A stretch of DNA of 64,000 nt from Anastrepha obliqua (lineage: Eukaryota; Arthropoda; Insecta; Diptera; Tephritidae): the NCBI RefSeq assembly GCF_027943255.1, contig NC_072893.1, positions 92,201,784 through 92,265,783 of the forward strand, in the 5' to 3' direction. The notes under the pieces are model-generated. The model had not been told where the DNA came from. It made no database searches and was given only the letters and a program-made list of their open reading frames with translations. Of this stretch, positions 32,753 through 45,177 are shown piece by piece. Position 1 is the first letter of the stretch. The number at the start of each line of letters is the position of its first letter. Made by a program: the position numbers and the translations under genes.

Positions 32753-34070
32753 GTATGGTAGCCCTTGCGAGTCTCTTACCAGAACTCTCTGGATCCAGAA
32801 TTAATGTACTGGATTGAAAGCAAAAAATCACACCTCCTCGTTTACCAGTTCCAAGTGCGCTATTGTTTTCCTTTTTGTTGTTTGTTCAGCTATTTGCAAC
32901 TTGCAACATACTGCACTTTATTATTTTATTTGCTTTCTATTGGTGTTGTTTCTTTAGTTGTGCCTAAATCTCTAGTACAGTGTGTTATCTACTATTTTCC
33001 CCTCCTTTCGTCTTTGCATGTCTGACGTGTGAGGGAACACACATTGCGACTGGACCCTATTAAGTTAATTAAAGTTGTTCGCAAATAAATTTTTGGTCTC
33101 GATTTTGCGTTTGAAATCACTTCCCTATTTCCTTTTATTTCTCTTTGCTTTTATTTTTCCTTTGCTTCTACGATCTCTTCCGCGTTTCCCTTCACCGCTG
33201 GGGCGATGGAGTCTCGAATGCGCAGCTGGATTGCGGTCATATACTCGTACATATGTGCATAAGAAATTCAATTGCAGTTACTGCCTCCGCTCATACTGGC
33301 AACCGATCTGTGCGCCACCGTTTCTCTCCACTTTTTCAGTTTTCTCGCACGATCACAACTTCTGCCTTACTTTGCTTGCTTCTTTCGTACGTTTGCAACG
33401 CCATCAATTGCAAAAAACAAATAAAAATCACACAAACACGCCAATATATGTATATGTAGAGTACAAACAAAAAATACGCATCCAATTTGCTACAAAGCTC
33501 AATCTTATAATGAGCATTTTAAACATAATTAACGTAGATACATTGTTCTGTTCTCTTTCTTCGGCAGCGCCTTTCAATATGCTGTAACTTTTGTTTTTGT
33601 GTGCGATCACGGAATTCCACTGCTTGTATACATACAAACCTACATATGTACATATTTATATTATATATTTATGTTTGCGTGCCAATGTGTTAGTACGAAT
33701 GCGTGAATGTCATTTGCTGGAATTTTAATGATGACTACTTTTAGCCATTAGGTGTCTTGTGTGTGGAAGAAAAATGAACAATTTGGCCACAGTTTAGACA
33801 ATTTTGTATGGCGTTGAGTTATGAGTAATGAAACACTAATCTCAGATACATGTACATATTTTTGGTTTAATATAAAAGAATCAGGTCAGAGTGTAAACAA
33901 GCATGCAAAATCTATAGTAACCTGCAGCAACACAGCCGACCGATTGATTTTGAATATGCCATGCAAATGCGGATACAAATGGGCGGAAGTCACCTTTTGT
34001 GGCATTTATGGTCTCTCCAGCAAGTCTTTACAAATATGCGGGTTCTCAATAGCAGCATGATAGTTTTTTT
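32753..34070. other. non-coding DNA, no gene recognised
   Basis: The pyrimidine-rich stretch 33050-33590 gives a 170-codon Leu/Phe/Ser-rich frame that I treat as chance. No transposon signature. Confidence 0.45.
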
Positions 34071-34483
34071 TTAAGGTAGTAGTCTGGTCAAATACTCATT
34101 TTTTATAGATAAATATTTTTTTGGCATTTTTTTTAAGAAAATAAAATGCGATGGTTTTGATTTTATAGTATGTTATTATTGATATCAAATAGTATTTATA
34201 TAAAAACAATTTTTTTTTGTTTGACATTTTTTTTGTAGTAGGGTGGTACCAAAGTAAGCGTCTTAAAAAAAGATAATTGGTTTGTCAACAGGATTTTGGA
34301 TCTGCAGGGCATCTGAAACGAAAAAGTTAAACTGATTATTATTCTGCAGGCTTGTCAATCTGGCAGGTGTGACAATGGGAAATTTTTTTTTGAAAAATAA
34401 AAAAAGGGCGGACTGTGACACATAGCTTTTTTTCAAAAGTCCGCCATTTTGTTAGTTTGCATTTCACCAGACTACTTCCCTAA
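34071..34483. mobile_element. inverted-repeat element related to the foldback element
   Basis: The left end reads ttaaggtagtagtctggtca and then aat; the reverse complement of the right end reads ttagggaagtagtctggtga and then aat (34461-34483). The block gtc-ggtgaaat is shared with the left end of the foldback element at 31995. The right half contains a small hairpin (ggcggact at about 34409 and agtccgcc at about 34438). It is non-coding and 413 bp long. The right-hand TTAA is mutated or offset by one base. Confidence 0.7.
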
Positions 34484-34489
34484 TAAAAA

Positions 34490-35345
34490 GGCATAATAAT
34501 AACAATGTTGTGTAGCGCTTCTCTTCCATATGAAATTTGGGCAAAAATAATATTATATACAAATTTCAATGAAAATTTGGAACTTAGTGGACGCTGAGGA
34601 GCTGCATTTAAAAATGCATTTTTGACTGCAATTGAAAACTGAAGTTAAAAATTTCCGTTTTTAATAGCATTTTATGTATTTGTATTAAAAATGAGTCAAG
34701 AATTTTCCAAAATTCAATGTGACTGAAACTATCTTTTCTTAAACGCCCCTAAATACTCTCATGCTCCGCATCATCATTGAGTGTTGCCGGCTATGAAACA
34801 GAAAGCAATAGCAAAATTACTGAAAAGTGCTAATTGAGATGGCTGTTAATTCCTGTTATTTCCGACGTTATTTCCTGCTTTTTAATTTCCGGCCGTGTTT
34901 TGATAGTTTGTTGTTCCGAACTTTCCACTCTATCTGTCATCAAACGAAAACGGTTTATAAATTCTCTTTCAATCCTACTTCTAAAAAACAAAATGTTTTC
35001 ATTTCGCACTGTCAGGGCTTAAAGGGAATTGAGTAAGCTATCTACATTAAACACTCAAAGCACACAAGTTTTTTTCATTTTCTTATAAAAATAAAGTTTA
35101 TACTACAACAAAAACCATGTAACTTCAAGTTCCAAACTTTGTAAAAAATTTGGAAAAATTCAACTAATTTTCATAAAAAATTCAAACTTTTTAATGAGCA
35201 TTTTCAGGAAACAATCGAATATGTAGCCTGCCCATATGCCCATTGAATTTTTTTGTATGATAAAGTGAAATTTGAAGAGTCTCAAATATCGCATTGATTT
35301 TCGACAATTTTTTTTTCTGAAGGTCTTATGCACTTTCTCTATTTA
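34490..35345. other. non-coding DNA with an AT-rich repeat relative
   Basis: 35090-35270 resembles 12272-12460 (tactacaacaaa-acca, then tgcccattgaattttt and aagtgaaat), so the two share an unclassified AT-rich dispersed repeat. Nothing else recognised. Confidence 0.4.
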
Positions 35346-35743
35346 TCGGGCGTGTTTTTTTAGCTGCATGAGAACTGTCATTATAACTATGGTATGACAG
35401 TTGAGAATGGCAAACAGTGTTGACATTTCTGTTCATTAAGGTTTGGAAAGCCATCACGAATCGTTCAACGCCGGAGCAACTCTTCCGAATTATGGAAATT
35501 TACGAAGTTCCTAGAGCACTGGCATCTGGCATCATCATCGGTCTTTACTTAAACACCAACAACATTTGGTTCCAACAAGACGTCGCAACTTGCCTTACAG
35601 CGCGCTTAACAATCGATTTATTAGACTGATAGAATGGACCATGAATTATCTACCAGATTATAACAAAAAAAAACAATCATTCCAACAATATTTCTGTTTA
35701 GCGTTATCATTTTAAGTCCTCAAGCTCTTAAAAAAACACCCAC
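35346..35743 (+). mobile_element. mariner deletion derivative, family GGGTGTTTTTTTA, copy 1
   Basis: 398 bp, flanked by TA. The left end contains gtgttttttta followed by gctgcatgagaact; the reverse complement of the right end contains gggtgttttttta followed by agagcttgaggact. The interior keeps a transposase scrap: NNIWFQQDVATCLTARLTID and LLD then a stop (35564-35629), i.e. the second catalytic Asp motif of a D,D41D-type transposase. The 3' part (attccaacaatatttctgt) is shared with 44944-45175. Confidence 0.75.
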
Positions 35744-35799
35744 TAAAAACTTTTCTAACTGGCTGGTTTGGGCACTATTTGCACCAGCTCCTTCAAGAG

Positions 35800-35905
35800 C
35801 GAAGTGTATCTTTGACATATAAATTGCCGGAACGGAATCGACTAAACCACTGTTGGGCATGCATGGCTTTTTCGTTCCCATTTTCAGCCGTTACGCTTTT
35901 ACATC
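35800..35905 (-). pseudogene. mariner transposase N-terminal scrap
   Basis: The minus-strand frame contains AQQWFSRFRSGNLYVKDTLR, which matches the xxWFxRFRSGNFDVxDxPRSGRP helix-turn-helix segment of D,D34D mariner transposases. Only about 25 residues are clear. It lies just beyond the TA-flanked derivative but is unlikely to belong to it, because the HTH type differs. Confidence 0.6.
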
Positions 35906-37828
35906 TTTGTCGAAGAGAAAGTAGAGAGTATGGCGTATTTTTGCGTTTCCGCGTTCTCAAACAATACTGAGTCAAACAATCACAAAAATGTCACAGAAGA
36001 TGTTGAGTGCCTAATCTTATGTTTCTAACGCCTTCTAGCGTAACCCAAAGGCGTAACAACGCTGGATATAGATCACTAAAGCATATATAGGACAATGGTT
36101 AACGGGGTTTTTCACTACATCTGTAGTTTGGAAAAAAGTATTATCAGAGCAAGTTGTGCAGCTTTGGCACACTACTGTACTTATATATTATTTAAAATCG
36201 GTATAAGAGTTGCAAGAAAAAACTTGTTTTCTTATTTTTCTTATTAATCTCTTCTTTATATGCAAATGCTCTCAGCAATCCGAACTGTAAGGTGTCTGAA
36301 AAAGTAACAAAACTTAAAACAAATTGAAGTCCCAAAATGTCAACAACACAAATCACGCTTACCATTGCCCCAAATACACGTTGATTTATGTTTTATCTTA
36401 ACACACAATTATTACTCGTATTTCTCTTCGCTTATCGGCACTCGCACAGAGCGAACACATGAAACACCAGAAAAATAAAAAAATCCGCCTAAGCTGCAAC
36501 CATTCCAATCGTTTCATCGAGTGAGTTTTACCGCCGGCCCAATTCTTCTTTCTATTCATCGTCCATCCACGTTGAACTTATGGCAAAAGGCAAAAAAGTA
36601 CCGAAATCCGGAATGCGGATTAATCAGTGTCACCAAACGAGCAAACACATAGTTTGGCATGCAACAGAACTAGCGTTCCTCGGCGTTCCCGCTCAACTTT
36701 GAACAGAGCAGCTTGCTGCATGTTTGTGGCTTCCTCCTCGCTCATCATAAATTGCAGTGGAGGAATTCGATATCAAAAGGGGCAATGCACAAACTAACTC
36801 GTTTGTGCTTCGCTTCACTTCTTCACGTTCGCCCGTGGTCGTCTGTACGCGCATTTACTTATATTTGTTTAGTTTTATTTTTCGTTACATTGGCTACAGA
36901 ATTGGGAATCGCTCTGACATGTCTCATAAACGTTCCTTTCGATCAACAGCGCAATTCATTATTTTCATTAAATTGCACTTGTACACAGGCCAACAACTAC
37001 GCACATGCGCGCACGCATTTCGCGCAGCCATTGCCTAAGGTGGCGAATGACAACCACGAACTTGGCCATGGCAACAACCAACGTTAAGCAACAATGTTGG
37101 CGGCAACTGTGATTTTTGCGCGACCATGGCTGTGGGCCAACTAACATTGAGCATAAGGTGCATAGTTGGGCAGTGCGGGGCGGGGTATATTACAATTGAT
37201 GCACTTATTAGTTGATCTTATAAAATAAACGCTATGCCAATCGCCATCATCAACAGTCACATATTTAGTACTAGTATGCGTATGAATCAGCGTGCCACCG
37301 GCCGCTGTTTGCCTTTTCTGTAACGCTTATACACTTTCTTGATTATTGATTTTTATTTATTTTTAGGTTTTTTTTGTGTTTGTATGTTTTTGGTATGTGA
37401 GAGGTGGAATTCCGTGAGCATAGAATAATGAGTGCACTGCGGGAAAAAATTTAAGCGCTTCATAATGACATTCGACGCTTTTTGGCATGAAGGAGTGGCG
37501 GCAACACTAACTAACACCAGCTGCTAAACGGTTGTTGGCTGTGTTGTCGGCTTGTTGTCCTTTTTTGGTGACCTGGTGGCAATTAAGTGTTTGCTTTTGT
37601 CACGGTGCTTTTCTAAGGTGCGCAAACTAACGTGTATTGTTGTTGGGATGAGTTAAAAGGTGAGGTAAGGGAGTACTACGCTAAGCCGTTAGTAGCTAAT
37701 AGTTAAGCAAATATTGTTTGAAGGCTCGATTCTGGCTCGGTCGCAACGTAAAAGTTGGTAAATCCGTACAGAACTTTTCCATGAACCCTATTCTGACGAA
37801 ATTCAAACGCTCTTAATTTAAGGAAGAT
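35906..37828. other. non-coding, transposon-poor block
   Basis: Host-like sequence. A 124-codon frame at 36713-37087 overlaps another frame and has no family motif. No gene recognised. Confidence 0.45.
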
Positions 37829-38569
37829 AGAATTAAGTATCGAAGTACCTCCTGTCTTCAAACAAACAGTCGGCGCACTCGCGTATCGGCACCCACGTCA
37901 CTGTAGACAGTTATAATTTTGAGGTTGTAAAAGACTTCGTGTATTTGGGAACCAGCATTAACACCTATAACAATGTCAGCCTTGAAATCCAACGTAGAAT
38001 CTCTCTTGCCAACAAGTGCTACTTTGGACTAAGTAGGCAACTGAGCAGTAAAGTCCTCTCTCGACGAACAAAACTAACACTCTACAAGACTCTCATCATG
38101 CCCGTCCTAACGTATGGCGCAGAAGCTTGGACGATGACAACATCCGATGAAGCGACGCTTGGAGTGTTCGAGAGAAAGATTCTGCGTAAGATTTTTGGAC
38201 CTTTGCACGTTGGCAACGGCGAATATCGCAGACGATGGAACGATGAGCTGTATGAGCTTTACGACGACATAGACATAGCGCAGCGAATAAAGATCCAGCG
38301 GCTACGTTGGCTGGGTCATGTCGTCCGAATGGATACAAACGCTCCGGCTTTGAAAGTATTCGATGCGGTACCAGCTGGTGGTAGTAGAGGAAGAGGAAGG
38401 CCTCCTCTGCGTTGGAAAGATCAGGTGGAGAAGGACTTGGCTTCACTTGGTGTGTCCAATTGGCGCCGGTTAGCACGAGAAAGAAACAACTGGCGCGCTT
38501 TATTAAGCTCGGCCAAAATCGTGTAAGCGGTTATCGCGCCAATTAAGAAGAAGAAGAGAATTAAGTATC
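37829..38569 (+). mobile_element. RTE-like retrotransposon insertion, copy 2, with target duplication
   Basis: The element runs from about 37842 to 38557 on the plus strand and ends in (AAG)n. The 12 bases gaattaagtatc occur immediately before it (37830-37841) and immediately after its tail (38558-38569), a perfect target-site duplication. This proves a discrete, 5'-truncated insertion in the plus orientation. Confidence 0.9.
37843..38526 (+). pseudogene. RTE-like ORF C-terminus (copy 2)
   Basis: The open frame runs from the point of 5' truncation: SSNKQSAHSRIGTHVTVDSY, then FVYLGTSINTY, LTYGAEAWTMTT, IQRLRWLGHVVRM, GRGRPPLRWKDQVEKDL and SAKIV, with a stop at 38524-38526. The catalytic YADD part of the RT lies upstream of the truncation and is absent. 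There are about 227 codons without a stop or frameshift. It differs from copy 1 at only about 13 of 195 shared residues, so both derive from a recently active subfamily. Confidence 0.9.
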
Positions 38570-38604
38570 TGTGGTTATAACAGTCACCCATATAATAAAG
38601 AGGA

Positions 38605-38845
38605 AGCTGGATATTTCTCATTTTCGGTTCATTGCTTGGCGTCTTCGTGCGTTCATGCTACGCAGGTCCACAGGTCGTCTTCCACATCATCCGCCTACTT
38701 TCTTGGTTGCCGTTTACTCGTACGCTTTCTGCTGCCCAGATGCGAGATGAAAAGTATTTTTTGCAATTCTGTTGTCATGCATTCGAATTATGTGACTTAG
38801 CCATCGAAGACGTTACTATTGGCCTTATTAGGATCCTATAGAGCT
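38605..38845 (-). pseudogene. LINE reverse-transcriptase C-terminal scrap, different family
   Basis: Minus strand: RWLSHIIRMHDNRIAK followed (after a frameshift) by KYFSSRIWAAE. This matches the RWLGHVxRMxDxRxxKxxF segment downstream of the RT palm in RTE-like and related LINEs. It is distinct in sequence from the four RTE copies of this window, heavily decayed and about 80 residues long. Confidence 0.5.
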
Positions 38846-38984
38846 GTAGCTTACACCCCCCTGACAAGAGTTTGTTTCTAAGTAGTTTTAGGTGTGCGTA
38901 ACAGCTTCTTTTTGCAGTCTGCAATCTGCCGTTTATGTTTATGTATGCGTGAAATCATTGTTGATCGATCAAGGTAAACATATC

Positions 38985-39480
38985 TTTTATTAATATTATT
39001 ATTATTATGAGAGGGATTTAGCACTGCGACCTGAAATATTGATTATGCCCTTTTCATGGGTCCAGAGTATTTCTCTGAACCCAACTCCCTTTAGTATTTG
39101 TTTTATTCTATTGAGTTTTATTTCCTCTTTTGCTGAAATATGTTTACTTATGCATCAGTGCTGGACACGATGCCACACAGGTTTGGCAATTTTAACTTTT
39201 TTATCTTTATCTTTTTTCTTCTAAAACTTTATCTGCAGGTTCGATTCCCATATTAGTGAGATGAGAATTCAATATGCGATGTCCTGTTAGAATTGCTGTG
39301 ATGATTCTAAAATTATTTAATTCCATACAATTTTGTAATCTGTATAAGTTAATGCTATATATCATTGATCGATTGCCCCAGTATGATTGTCTTTGTCGTT
39401 CCTCTACTTCCTGAGTAAGAGAGAAGTTGCTCTTTCCTAGTCCACAAAATAGTTTCGAGTTTATAAATGGGCCTCTTTCT
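38985..39480 (-). pseudogene. I/LOA-like LINE 3' end with (TAA)n tail, copy 2
   Basis: The plus strand at 38990-39010 shows an (ATT)n run followed by a block similar to the 3' end of the element at 1613 (gcactgcgacc in both). The minus-strand translation includes YSINLYRLQNCMELNNFR, then ILTGHRILNSHLTNMGIEPA, the LTGHxxLxxHLxxxG segment of RNase H-bearing LINEs. The following zinc block is lost. Several stops and frameshifts indicate an older copy than the one at 1613-2204. Confidence 0.65.
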
Positions 39481-42400
39481 TAGCTGATTTCCAGTTCGTT
39501 TCCAGTATATTCAACATATTTTACTACATGAATTGAGTAATCCGTCTGAAGGCAGTTTTTTCACAGTAGCTAGACATTGGTCTTGGAATTCGTTTTTCAC
39601 GATAGAGCTAGCGAAATTCTGATTGAAATTCGGTTAAAAGCATCTCCATTTCACAACTTATGTTATCCTGTGTTTAATGGGCACGCGACGATTGTTCAGA
39701 CCTTCATTTGATCAGATTTTGGACCTTTGATTATCACTCCAAATAGATCGAATAATTCTTTAAACGTACATGGTATCAATGGGTAGTCCATAGTGTGACG
39801 ATCCATTGCTGGTAATTTCGAAATGTTAAAAGCAATATTTCGTGGGAAAGACGTGGTGGAAGAGCCGAGAGGAACAGCTATTTTGAATTCTAATTTTCTG
39901 CAGATGACAGACGGGCTTAAGAATTATGCTCTATCGATGAAGGGACTTGCGTTTGGTTGGCATTCATTTAAAGAATTCGCACGATGTGGCAACAATCATT
40001 TCTTGTCTCTGAGTCTCATTGGGACATTATCTATCAGTGCTCAACTAGTTCTATCACCAACATGTCCATGTTTTACTTAAGCTTTTGCTACTCAGATTCG
40101 AAAAATACGTTTCGCGGTCTAATGAAAGAAGGGGCAGAAATTGAGTTCGTTACTTTGGCAAGATTGATGACCGACAATCAATAATTTTAGAAATAAGGGT
40201 GGTTTAACGCGTTGAATTCGCACGTAAGCAGACCCATGAAATAATCGAGTGTCTTTAGAACTACAGGAAATAACTTTAGGAAATTAAAGTTGGATGCCTA
40301 TGAATGGTATATGGTTTTTATGAGAAGAGCAAATAGACCTGACGACAGTGATCGTTGTTAGTAAACGTTTTTTCTATTGAGTGTTGTTTCGTATTTGCTG
40401 TTATCGAATCCGGCGAAAAACGAATGATAGTTCCACCTGGCTAGAATTAGTGGAATACACACATTTTTGGGCTATTTGCCTTTATCCCTAACTGAAGAGT
40501 TTCCGTGTTTGACTATAAAATTAAAACAAAAAACTGCAATGTTCACCTTTGTTTTAAAGTTACAGAATAACAGTCGAATCATCTGCTTAGCTATGCACGC
40601 ATTGGAATGGTGGATTTACAACTGAACTGTGAAGCGACTGCAAATCCTGCATGATCCACCTTTCCCTCCATTAAGTACCAATTTCTACACCCAGTTTCTC
40701 TCAGTACATTTTACCCTTCTGTTGAGCCGCACTTAAATTCATCTCATTAAAATAGCTTAGAACTGAACCGGAGTTTTGTGTTTCGTGATTCCTGGCAGCA
40801 TTGGACATATTTGTCCAAGCAGTCACTTTGCGCCACTCCATTAACTTGCTCACTACACCACTTGATCGCGGCGACGAGTGGGCAGCCACGTCATTCAACG
40901 CCACAGTCACAACGTTTCAGTGCTACGGGAAAATAACAACAATTTGCAGTTTAATTAAAGAGACCTCATTAAAATTTATGAGTTTTTCTACATTTTATGC
41001 AATTAACGAAAAATCACATATTCGTATAGCAACACATGCGCATACAACAATAGCAACAACAATAACAACAGCGGCAGCAGCAGTAGCTACAGTAAAGCTG
41101 AAGCAGTGGAAGCTAAGGATTTCAGAAAAACAATTAAAATATTTATTTATTTTTGTATTGTATATTTTGTATATTTTTTGCGCTAATGATCATAAATAAA
41201 AATGCCTTAGTGGCACTGACAGCAGCAATTCGCGTACGCTGGTTATTACGACTGCGGCTGAATAGCTAGCTGCTGCTGCTGTTGGTTTTATTGTTGCTAC
41301 CTAGCCTGGCCGAGACAAGTTTGTCTAATTTAAATGGAATAACAAACTAATTAGTGTTGCTGCTCGTCGCCGTCGTGAACCGCTGCTCGATGTTGTTCGG
41401 CGCTGCTCGTCACTGCTGGTGCTGCTCATTACACATGTTGCTCCGCTTGCCGCCTACCGCTTGCTCTGCGCCTAAGCATATGCTTTGTTGTATCATATAA
41501 CCTGTGATTTACAATTGAAGTTATTCGCAAGCTTTATTTATTTTTATATTTTTAAATTTTCCCATTTAATTTTATTATAAGTTTAATTTAAATATTTATT
41601 GCGATTTGCTGCAGCTAATGAAATTGATTTATTAATTAAATGGCAGAGTGGTGCATATCTAGTAATAAAACAACAAAAACGGCATACGTTATGGTAGTGC
41701 TAATGAAATCACTAAAGGCGTAGGTATCTTTGCAAAAAGTTATTAATTAAAAATTCTACGAAACACGACGGAGATGTGGTGCGACAGGGTGTGAGCGAGA
41801 GCGTGAGTTAGTGTGCATGTGGGTGCACAGTGAAAGTTTTTGCATTATATTTTGTTGTGTAAATAAACCAATAAGTGTAGGTTGTTAATGAATAAATAAG
41901 CAAAAAGTAGGAAAATTGTGTACCAATTCTAGGACTTTTAAATTTAAAAAATACATTTTTTTCTAATTTTTAATAAAAACTTTATAATTTTTCTCTTTCT
42001 TTTCTTTACAGGTAAGAAAAACTTATATGGTCTCTTGAATATTTAAACTGTAAAGTACGTGAAAGCTTTATGGAATTCAGCAGGAATCGTGTGTAAAAAT
42101 AATAAATGTAAAGTTCCTATGCCATGTAAGTCTATAAAAGCCTTACGAATTTTTTTTGTCTGCAATCCCTCAATGATTTATACAATTGTTAGGACTGGTT
42201 TTATACCTCACCAATAAACTATTCGTAGCTTCAAAGTGTCCCTTAAATTTGCTCGACCGTTCAGCAAGGTTTTGCGAAACACAAATGTGTTTATCGATAT
42301 GGTAAATTGACCTGCAATGTTAGAAAATAGTTAGGAAAAAATGATTTTGAACTTGTAAATGGCAAGAAAGGAAATAACTTTTAGCTATTATCAATATCAC

Positions 42401-42825
42401 GACAGACGTTTCTACACATCGAAGTCACTTGAAGATTCCCCTATCTTTTATTCTGCTGTTCTAATCGGTTTTAACGCATAATATTTATATTTAGTAATTT
42501 CGAAACCTTGACCTAGCTGAAAGAATTTCAGTTTCGTCCATTTATCGTAAAATCACTCAGTCTTCAATCTGTGTTTAATAAGTTGAGTTGTTGGTATGAA
42601 TACTAAAATGCGTAGGAAAAAAATTTAAATATCCGTCATCTCAGCTCCTAAAGTGTGAAAGCTCACATTCAACATTTATGTATAATCTTCACCCTGTGTC
42701 GGCGATCTTGAACTACTTAATAAATCCGTGATATTTTTTATAGCTACTTTTTATTTTAAGGCAAATTTTAAAGAAAATATCCTCAAAGGCATACAAATAA
42801 AAACATTTGCCAAAAAAGTTCACAG
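39481..42825. other. non-coding DNA, no gene recognised
   Basis: 39500-40700 has no recognised motif. 40750-41480 is CAA/GCT-rich host-like sequence, and 41480-42825 is AT-rich. No transposon ends were recognised. Confidence 0.4.
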
Positions 42826-42889
42826 GTAATACTGTTTTACTTGTGTCACAAAACGTGGGCAAAAGGCCCTCGCTAAGTTTGTTAATGTC

Positions 42890-43287
42890 TCAAAACACAA
42901 AAAGAAGAGAAAATATTGGGTAAATTCTTGCGGTACTCCGTTGAGACCAGGAAAAAAGTTTGCATGTATCGCTTTTCGGAAACGGATTACGAGATCGCGC
43001 CTGATTGGAAGAGCGCGATATATTTTAAACCCTTTTTTATTTAAAAAGCGTAGTTTTATTTAAACGAATTTTGATTTAGATCATATACTGATTGTCGTGT
43101 GTTGCATCTGGAAGAGGAATTAGTACACCTTAAGGAACCACTTGTGAAACTGGATAAATTCAAATCCAACGTCAGTCACATACTTTCTGAGGGGCAGATT
43201 AAAAAGTTCAAAGGCCCATCTATAACAATTCATTGGGCTTGGAACGATATGGCTCAGGAAATATCCAAAATTCGTACATGGACATAA
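42890..43287 (+). pseudogene. possible P-element/THAP-type transposase fragment
   Basis: Two blocks on the plus strand. The first (about 42890-43010) contains KVCMYRFSETDYEIAPDWKS, reminiscent of the end of a THAP zinc domain (VCSxHFxExDY). The second (43099-43287) contains KSNVSHILSEGQIKKFKGPS and IHWAWNDMAQEIS, which resembles the LTxGQIKKLxxxxxxxxWxxEDIAxAIS segment downstream of the THAP domain in P-like transposases. The frames differ and the zinc ligands are incomplete. No terminal repeats were seen. The second block is the better evidence. Confidence 0.4.
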
Positions 43288-44943
43288 CATAGGTCTCCTG
43301 AGAAGGGGAAGCATTTCTTTTTTGTGGGAAACTTTAAGTTATAGATTGCCAAAGGGTTTGTGAAACGTATGGTTTTGGTTATCACAAATGTTTGTCAAAC
43401 TACGAGCTTTTAGATTTAGGATAGTCATCTGTTTAAAACCTAAAAAAATCATATCGAAATTACTAAATTAAAACTTTCCAACAAAAGTATTATGAAATAT
43501 AATATATGCTATAAAGAACACGGGAATGGTTAAGTTAAAAATATAAATAAAATGTTAACAATTAGTCTAAATATTAAAAAATAAAATAATACAACAATAA
43601 AATAATATAATAATAATAATAATATAAAAAAAAAATAAATAAAAATAAAAAAAATACGTAAAAAAATATAAAAAATACATTTAAAAAAGAAATAAAATAA
43701 AAAATAAAAAAAAAATTATTTAAAAAAAAATATATATATATATAAAAAATATATAAAAAATAAAAAATAATAATTAGTTATTGCATTTGTGTTTATATAA
43801 AAAGCCATTTCAATCCACTTGGATCCACTGTACCCAGTTGCACCATCAAAATTAATATCAATTATCTAGTTGTTAAGAGTGTTGCCGTGCAAAAAATTAG
43901 CTCAGAACTCTATACATATAACATAGATGTGCATATGTATATATTGTACATATATGTATGTATGTGCATATACTTGTTTATCAGTATAAAATATAATTAT
44001 CGACTAATTAAGAATTCTGTAAACTAATGATTGGCCATAATCGATCAATTGCGGAATGTGCCAGCGAGCAGAGAGTTTCAGAACGAGTTTGTCGCGTCGT
44101 TAATGGGGCAGGGTAAGGCAATTATGATCAATTCGTTATTAATAAAATAACAAAAATAATTACGGATCAAGTCACTAATTTTATGATTGTAAAATAAAAA
44201 GGCAATCAATGAAATAGACGACGACAAAAATAAAAAATAAAAATAAAACTACCAAAAGATAATCAACTAGTAATCACACTAATAATCACAACAATCTATT
44301 TATTTTCGAATAACGCCTGAGCATTCGTGCAAGTAATTAAGCAAAAAAGCTGGCCGTATATAAACATAATTTAATAACGATCATAATTTATAAACAAATT
44401 GAAACGCGTCAAAACATTTGTGAATAAATGAGATGGGAGTAAAAACTAAAGAGATAACAAAAAGTGGAATAAATTGTAAGTTTCGGAACACAATCTATTT
44501 AATTCAAACAGAAAAATAACACTGGCTTACACATTAGAACCAATCCAACCAATTATACTGCAAAGTCGGTCGCTGAGTTCGAAAATCCACATAATTTTTT
44601 TGTTTTGGTATGTAATTTTCGCGATATCGCCAAATTACAGTTTTGGTTTAAAGGAAAAATGTATATAAAATTCCTAATATCTAGAGAATCCATTAACCGA
44701 TCAAAGCAGGTGATATAGCAAATTAAATGAAATTACATTTTCTAAAGAAAATGTTTGTCTTGGAAGATATGAAAGTTTTCGGTTTATATTGTAAGAAATA
44801 TTTAAGAAAACGATTTTCGAAATTTGTTTGTTACTCATTTTTTAAGACTAACATTTACACAAAATTTAGGATGTAGGGGAAAACAAACCAATAGATATAC
44901 TTGTATGATAAAAGTTTTTCGAATGAATATTTATGTGAAGAAA
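43288..44943. other. non-coding AT-rich DNA
   Basis: 43555-43775 is an extreme A/T low-complexity run ending in (TA)n near 43730-43760. The rest is AT-rich, host-like sequence without a recognisable gene. Confidence 0.6.
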
Positions 44944-45175
44944 CGGGTGTTTTTTAGCTACATAAGAACTATCGATAGCGATAACTATGGTTTGACAGCT
45001 GAAATGGCAAACTGTGTTAATTCGTAGTCGTGGCGAACACAGGTATGCCGGATATTATATTAAAAAAACAAAAATTCCATGAATTTATCTACGAGATTAT
45101 AATAAAAAAAATCATTCCAACAATATTTCTGTCTTACATTATCATTTTATATTCTCAAGCTCTTAAAAAACTCCT
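44944..45175. mobile_element. MITE, family GGGTGTTTTTTTA, copy 2
   Basis: About 232 bp. The left end cgggtgttttttagctacat and right end ctcaagctcttaaaaaactc match those of 35346-35743. The sub-terminal gataactatgg-ttgacag and attccaacaatatttctgt are also shared. The transposase scrap present in copy 1 is deleted. TA follows the right end at 45176-45177. Confidence 0.7.
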
Positions 45176-45177
45176 TA

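Noticed and set aside
33075..33587. 170-codon open frame on the plus strand
   Set aside because: It is Leu/Phe/Ser-rich in a pyrimidine-rich stretch, has no recognisable domain, and overlaps another frame of 104 codons. Chance is more likely.
43555..43775. Extreme A/T tract as a possible replication origin or matrix attachment site
   Set aside because: It is simple low-complexity sequence. Nothing beyond base composition supports a function.
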